From Sipunculus nudus (lineage: Eukaryota; Annelida; Sipuncula; Golfingiida; Sipunculidae), in the NCBI GenBank assembly GCA_026874595.1, contig CM049318.1, positions 34,555,956 through 34,619,955 on the forward strand: a DNA stretch of 64,000 bases, written 5' to 3'. Of the stretch, positions 60,956 to 64,000 are shown piece after piece. The notes below the pieces were generated by a model. The model ran no database searches. It was not told the DNA's origin and saw nothing but the letters and a program-made list of their open reading frames with translations. The first letter of the stretch is position 1. Each line of letters opens with the position of its first letter. The translations under genes were made by a program, and so were the position numbers.

Positions 60956-61587
60956 CTATTCTTAACCATGTTGAAATGCTGCAGTTTGTTTATCCTGCCA
61001 TGGGTGATTGTATTTTTTTAGAGCCACCTTTGTTCAGGTCTGTATACCTGATGGAGGTATGTTTGTGGACGCTGACTACTTTCTAGTCCTCCGTGCTTTT
61101 ACTCAGGAAAATGCCACACAGAAAATCTTTAATCATATTGTCAGTATTCATGTATCATGTATTGCTTTGAGTGCTTTGTAATACATATCGTACACATTTG
61201 AATAGGCTCTCTGATACCCAGCTATTAGCAGGCTGCAGTTGGTTTTATGTTCACTGGGGTTTCAAATTTTCAATATTCCTGAAAGAGAAATCACCTTGAA
61301 AATGAATCTTTCATGAATAAGATTTCCCATGAACACAGGGAAACTGAAATTTGTACAGTATCATTTCATGTACTCTATCCCTGCATATTGAATGTCAAAA
61401 GACAGAAGATTATTATTATTATAAATAGTAACATAGTTTACAGTAGCTGAAGATCACAGAAATATTGTCCAGTAATATATAAATAGGTTCCTGTACTGTA
61501 AAATCATGAAAATTGAAACCATAATAAAACACTAGAAAAAAGGATATGAAAAAATATAACTTTGTAAATGTGGGTTCAACCACATTT

Positions 61588-61694
61588 CTATTAAACCTGT
61601 CTGAAAGACCACCTATCAAATAAGACCACCTGTGAATGAAGATCACTTTTGACAATTCCCACAGGTTGTCTTATTACACAGGTTTCACTGTATT
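61588..61694. repeat. Dispersed AAGACCACC repeat, copy 2
   Basis: TATTAAACCTGTCTGAAAGA, CCACCTATCAAATAAGACCA and CACAGGTTTCACTGTA match the copy at 54031. Confidence 0.65.
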
Positions 61695-61800
61695 TGGTTC
61701 TGACATGGCACACCAGCTGATTCAGTACAGCTCAGGTTCAGTACATGGCAAGGGGCAAATGTTTTCTATTTCAAGGTTGTGACATGGTACAATCTTTTTG

Positions 61801-62255
61801 TTAAAGGGGCCTAATCACCTAGATTTGACCTTAATAAACTAAAGTTAATGCATTGGAGCTTTTATCAAAATAGGCCAGAAAATGTGGATATCACTGCACA
61901 CAGGGTGTATATCAACATGTTTATAATAATATATGGGGGCCCACAAAAATAAATCAAACAAGGGCATCTGGCAGTAAGTCAGATAAGCCAGAGCTTTCCA
62001 AATGGTGTTTTTGCAACAAGTGAGCTTTCTACCTCCGCATATATGCAACCTGCCACCTTAGGTTACATGTTTTTCGCGTTTGTCAACATTGCTGTGTTTA
62101 CAAACATAGTTGATAAGCAAGTTCATACATCCTTCATGGAGGCTTTATAAGAACTTTCCAAAACCAGAATTACCCTAAGATCATTAATATATACTCAGAG
62201 GAAGCCAGAAATCAAATAAATTCTTTTTCAAAAGGTAGGGGAATGTCCAGCTTTG
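61801..62255. mobile_element. TTAA-type MITE, copy 3
   Basis: Starts TTAAAGGGGCCTAATCACC and shares GGGCATCTGGCAG, GTCAGATAAGCCAGAGCTTT and CACAGAGGAAGCCAGAAATC-like words with the other two copies. The right inverted repeat is damaged (GGGGAATGTCCAGCTTTGAT). Confidence 0.8.
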
Positions 62256-63837
62256 ATCTCTTAGATATGGGAGTTTGGTCAATAACATTCTAGGTAATTA
62301 TCTAAGTACATGCCTGTTTTATTTATGAAAGTGATTTCCAAAGGTTATTTTTTTAGATTTCTTTACATAAAGGGCATCCAGTGCCACAGCACCTGTCATT
62401 CTTTAAAGATTACTTTTTGTTACTGGGCTTTACATTTCAAAAGAATGTTTATTTTTAAATAAATGGCACCTGATAATGAGGAAGACCATAGAGAATTCAC
62501 AGACACTACATCTGTCTCCAAAACATTAAAAAAAGAGTAGTAATCCCAAGTTAATGGAGTGAGCAATGGTGCCACTGCTGTTTCCAATGAAGGATACTGC
62601 TGTTTCCAGCAAAGGACACAGCTGAAAGGTATCTTAACCAAATGAGTTCTTTAGTTTTCTGGAAATTGGTAACAGCTGTGTTTTCTCAGCATTCACAGTT
62701 TAACAGACCCGTTCCTCTCTCCTTTTCTTCTAGAATAGGCATGTTTCTTGCTGCTGTTACATATTTTGTACAAATTAATAGACTGGTTGTGTGCCCCTTT
62801 AAAAGTTTTTTTTTTACAGACTAATTTCCTGCTTTGTCGGTCAGATTGAGAATAAGCTGGTTCCCTTCTCATTTTTAGCCATGGGCTGTGCTTTGGATAA
62901 GATATTTTCGTGAGCAATTTGATACCAAATATTACCCCTTGTGTCTTGCAAATTTTAAAATAAAACAAGGCTGCTACTGTAATTTCTTTTTTATATTGGA
63001 TTTAAAAGGTTGAAACGATTTAAAAGGGTCCTAGTTACCTATTTTGCAGCCACCAAGGGTGATGACTTTAAGTGTTAGATATATCTGAGAATATATTTTA
63101 TATAGCCACCACCCCATGTATGCCCTTTGGTAGGACTCTAAGTCTAAGCTAAGTATGATCTTTGTCTATAAAAAGGAGAAACTCCTCAGTATCTCATTTT
63201 TTAAAGACAATATTCTGTTATGATAAGCTAAATGCTTAAATTCCTTGCTTAATTAAGTCTATAACTCTTATACAAAAGGACCAGTACACAAAGCATTGTT
63301 GCCCCTACACATACATTCTAACTGCTTCTGTCATGGTGTTTATGAGCAGTACAACCCGAGTCTTCTCAAACCAAATACACAATTACTAAAGTAAAATGCA
63401 CTTACAGTTGCCAATATGTTGCAGTTGTATTAAAAATTGGATACTTCTGCCATGGTGATGAAGTTTTAATGTCACCCCATCCGTGAAACTAAAAATAAAA
63501 CTGCCTTTTCCTGAAAATATGATCATATCGTGGTCAAAGACCACTTATCTCTGTATATGGGGAGGTGACGAAACATTCGTCCGTTAATGGTGCAAGACAT
63601 TATGTCACTGCAGGCGGCTATCTTTTTTGGTAAACCATGCATGAAATTGGTGACATAAAACCTTTTGGGAAGCATCTTCTCATAAACTACGGTATTGTTG
63701 AAAAATTCTGTGTCATTTTAGTAAAAAAAAAAAAAATATAAATTCTTATCAAAGTGACTCCTTAATGATATAAGTTTCAATATTAAAAATCATTAATATC
63801 ACAAACATATGAAGTCATGAATATAAGATTGAATAGA

Positions 63838-64000
63838 TACACAGGGAAACCTGTGTAATAAGACCACCCGTAGGACTGGCCTTAAGTGGTTTTAATTTGA
63901 AGGTGGTCTTATTAGACAGGTCAGTTATAACCAGTGTGAACGTTTTCAGTTCATTCAAAGGTGGTCTTAATAGACAGATGTCAGTAGACAGACAGGTGGT
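63838..64000. repeat. Dispersed AAGACCACC repeat, copy 3 (runs off the edge)
   Basis: GGAAACCTGTGTAATAAGAC, then GGTGGTCTTATTAGACAGGT, TTATAACCAGTGTGAACG and GGTGGTCTTAATAGACAG. Opposite in orientation to most of copy 1, and continues past the window end. Confidence 0.65.

Larger units (their letters stand above)
42938..64000 (+). other. Region right of exon 4 without recognised exons
   Basis: 21 kb, probably intron of the plus-strand gene and possibly beyond it. Apart from the listed repeats I see no coding exon. Stretches with nothing recognisable: 47000-50700, 52160-53050, 53470-54030, 56750-60840, 62260-63830. Confidence 0.5.

Noticed and set aside
61021-61055. Exon-like AGCCACCTTTGTTC...GAG|GTATGT
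   Set aside because: A similar stretch is at 34385, so it is more likely a dispersed repeat.

Overview
This window is animal nuclear DNA. It is AT-rich, has short exons in long GT-AG introns, and is crowded with degenerate transposons and simple repeats; I see no operons, bacterial ribosome sites or CRISPR. The repeat types (CR1-like LINE, tRNA-derived SINEs, Helentron-like elements with GGTGGCGCCACC-bearing internal tandems, hAT/Tigger/TTAA elements) suggest a lophotrochozoan, most likely a mollusc such as a bivalve. The taxon is an inference; no sequence comparison could be run.

Two host genes are visible, arranged head to head. On the minus strand, nine exons (16274 down to 4348) splice in perfect phase into the first 237 residues of cyclin-dependent kinase 5 (Cdk5). 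The last ~55 residues must lie beyond the left edge. On the plus strand, four exons (21725 to 42937) splice into the first ~96 residues of an unidentified protein with a Pro/Gly/Gln/Met-rich N-terminus followed by a Lys/Glu-rich stretch; its remaining exons are not recognised. About 5.4 kb separates the two start codons and holds candidate promoter sequence, microsatellites and repeats.

Layout: 1-3.76 kb, a nearly full-length CR1/Jockey-type LINE in the same orientation as Cdk5, inside its ninth intron, with one 1,102-codon frame broken by only two stop codons. 4.3-16.3 kb, Cdk5, whose introns carry a 2.2-kb TA-flanked DNA transposon ending 11 nt from a splice donor, a Tigger-like element with a SINE nested in it, and a composite Helentron-like element with a further insertion. 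16.3-21.7 kb, the divergent intergenic region. 21.7-42.9 kb, the second gene, with Helentron-like elements, a perfect 470-bp duplication, TTAA-type MITEs and microsatellites in its introns. 43.4-45.3 kb, a ~40-bp minisatellite with higher-order structure. 45.3-64 kb, no recognisable coding exon: a dead LINE fragment, a Helentron-like element with three ~326-bp internal repeats, a possible LTR remnant with a tRNA-type primer-binding site, and several dispersed repeats.

The two genes show no functional link beyond adjacency. I found no convincing new biological system. The most useful observations concern transposon architecture (two families sharing a Helentron/HINE layout, nested insertions with target-site duplications) and the unidentified plus-strand gene.
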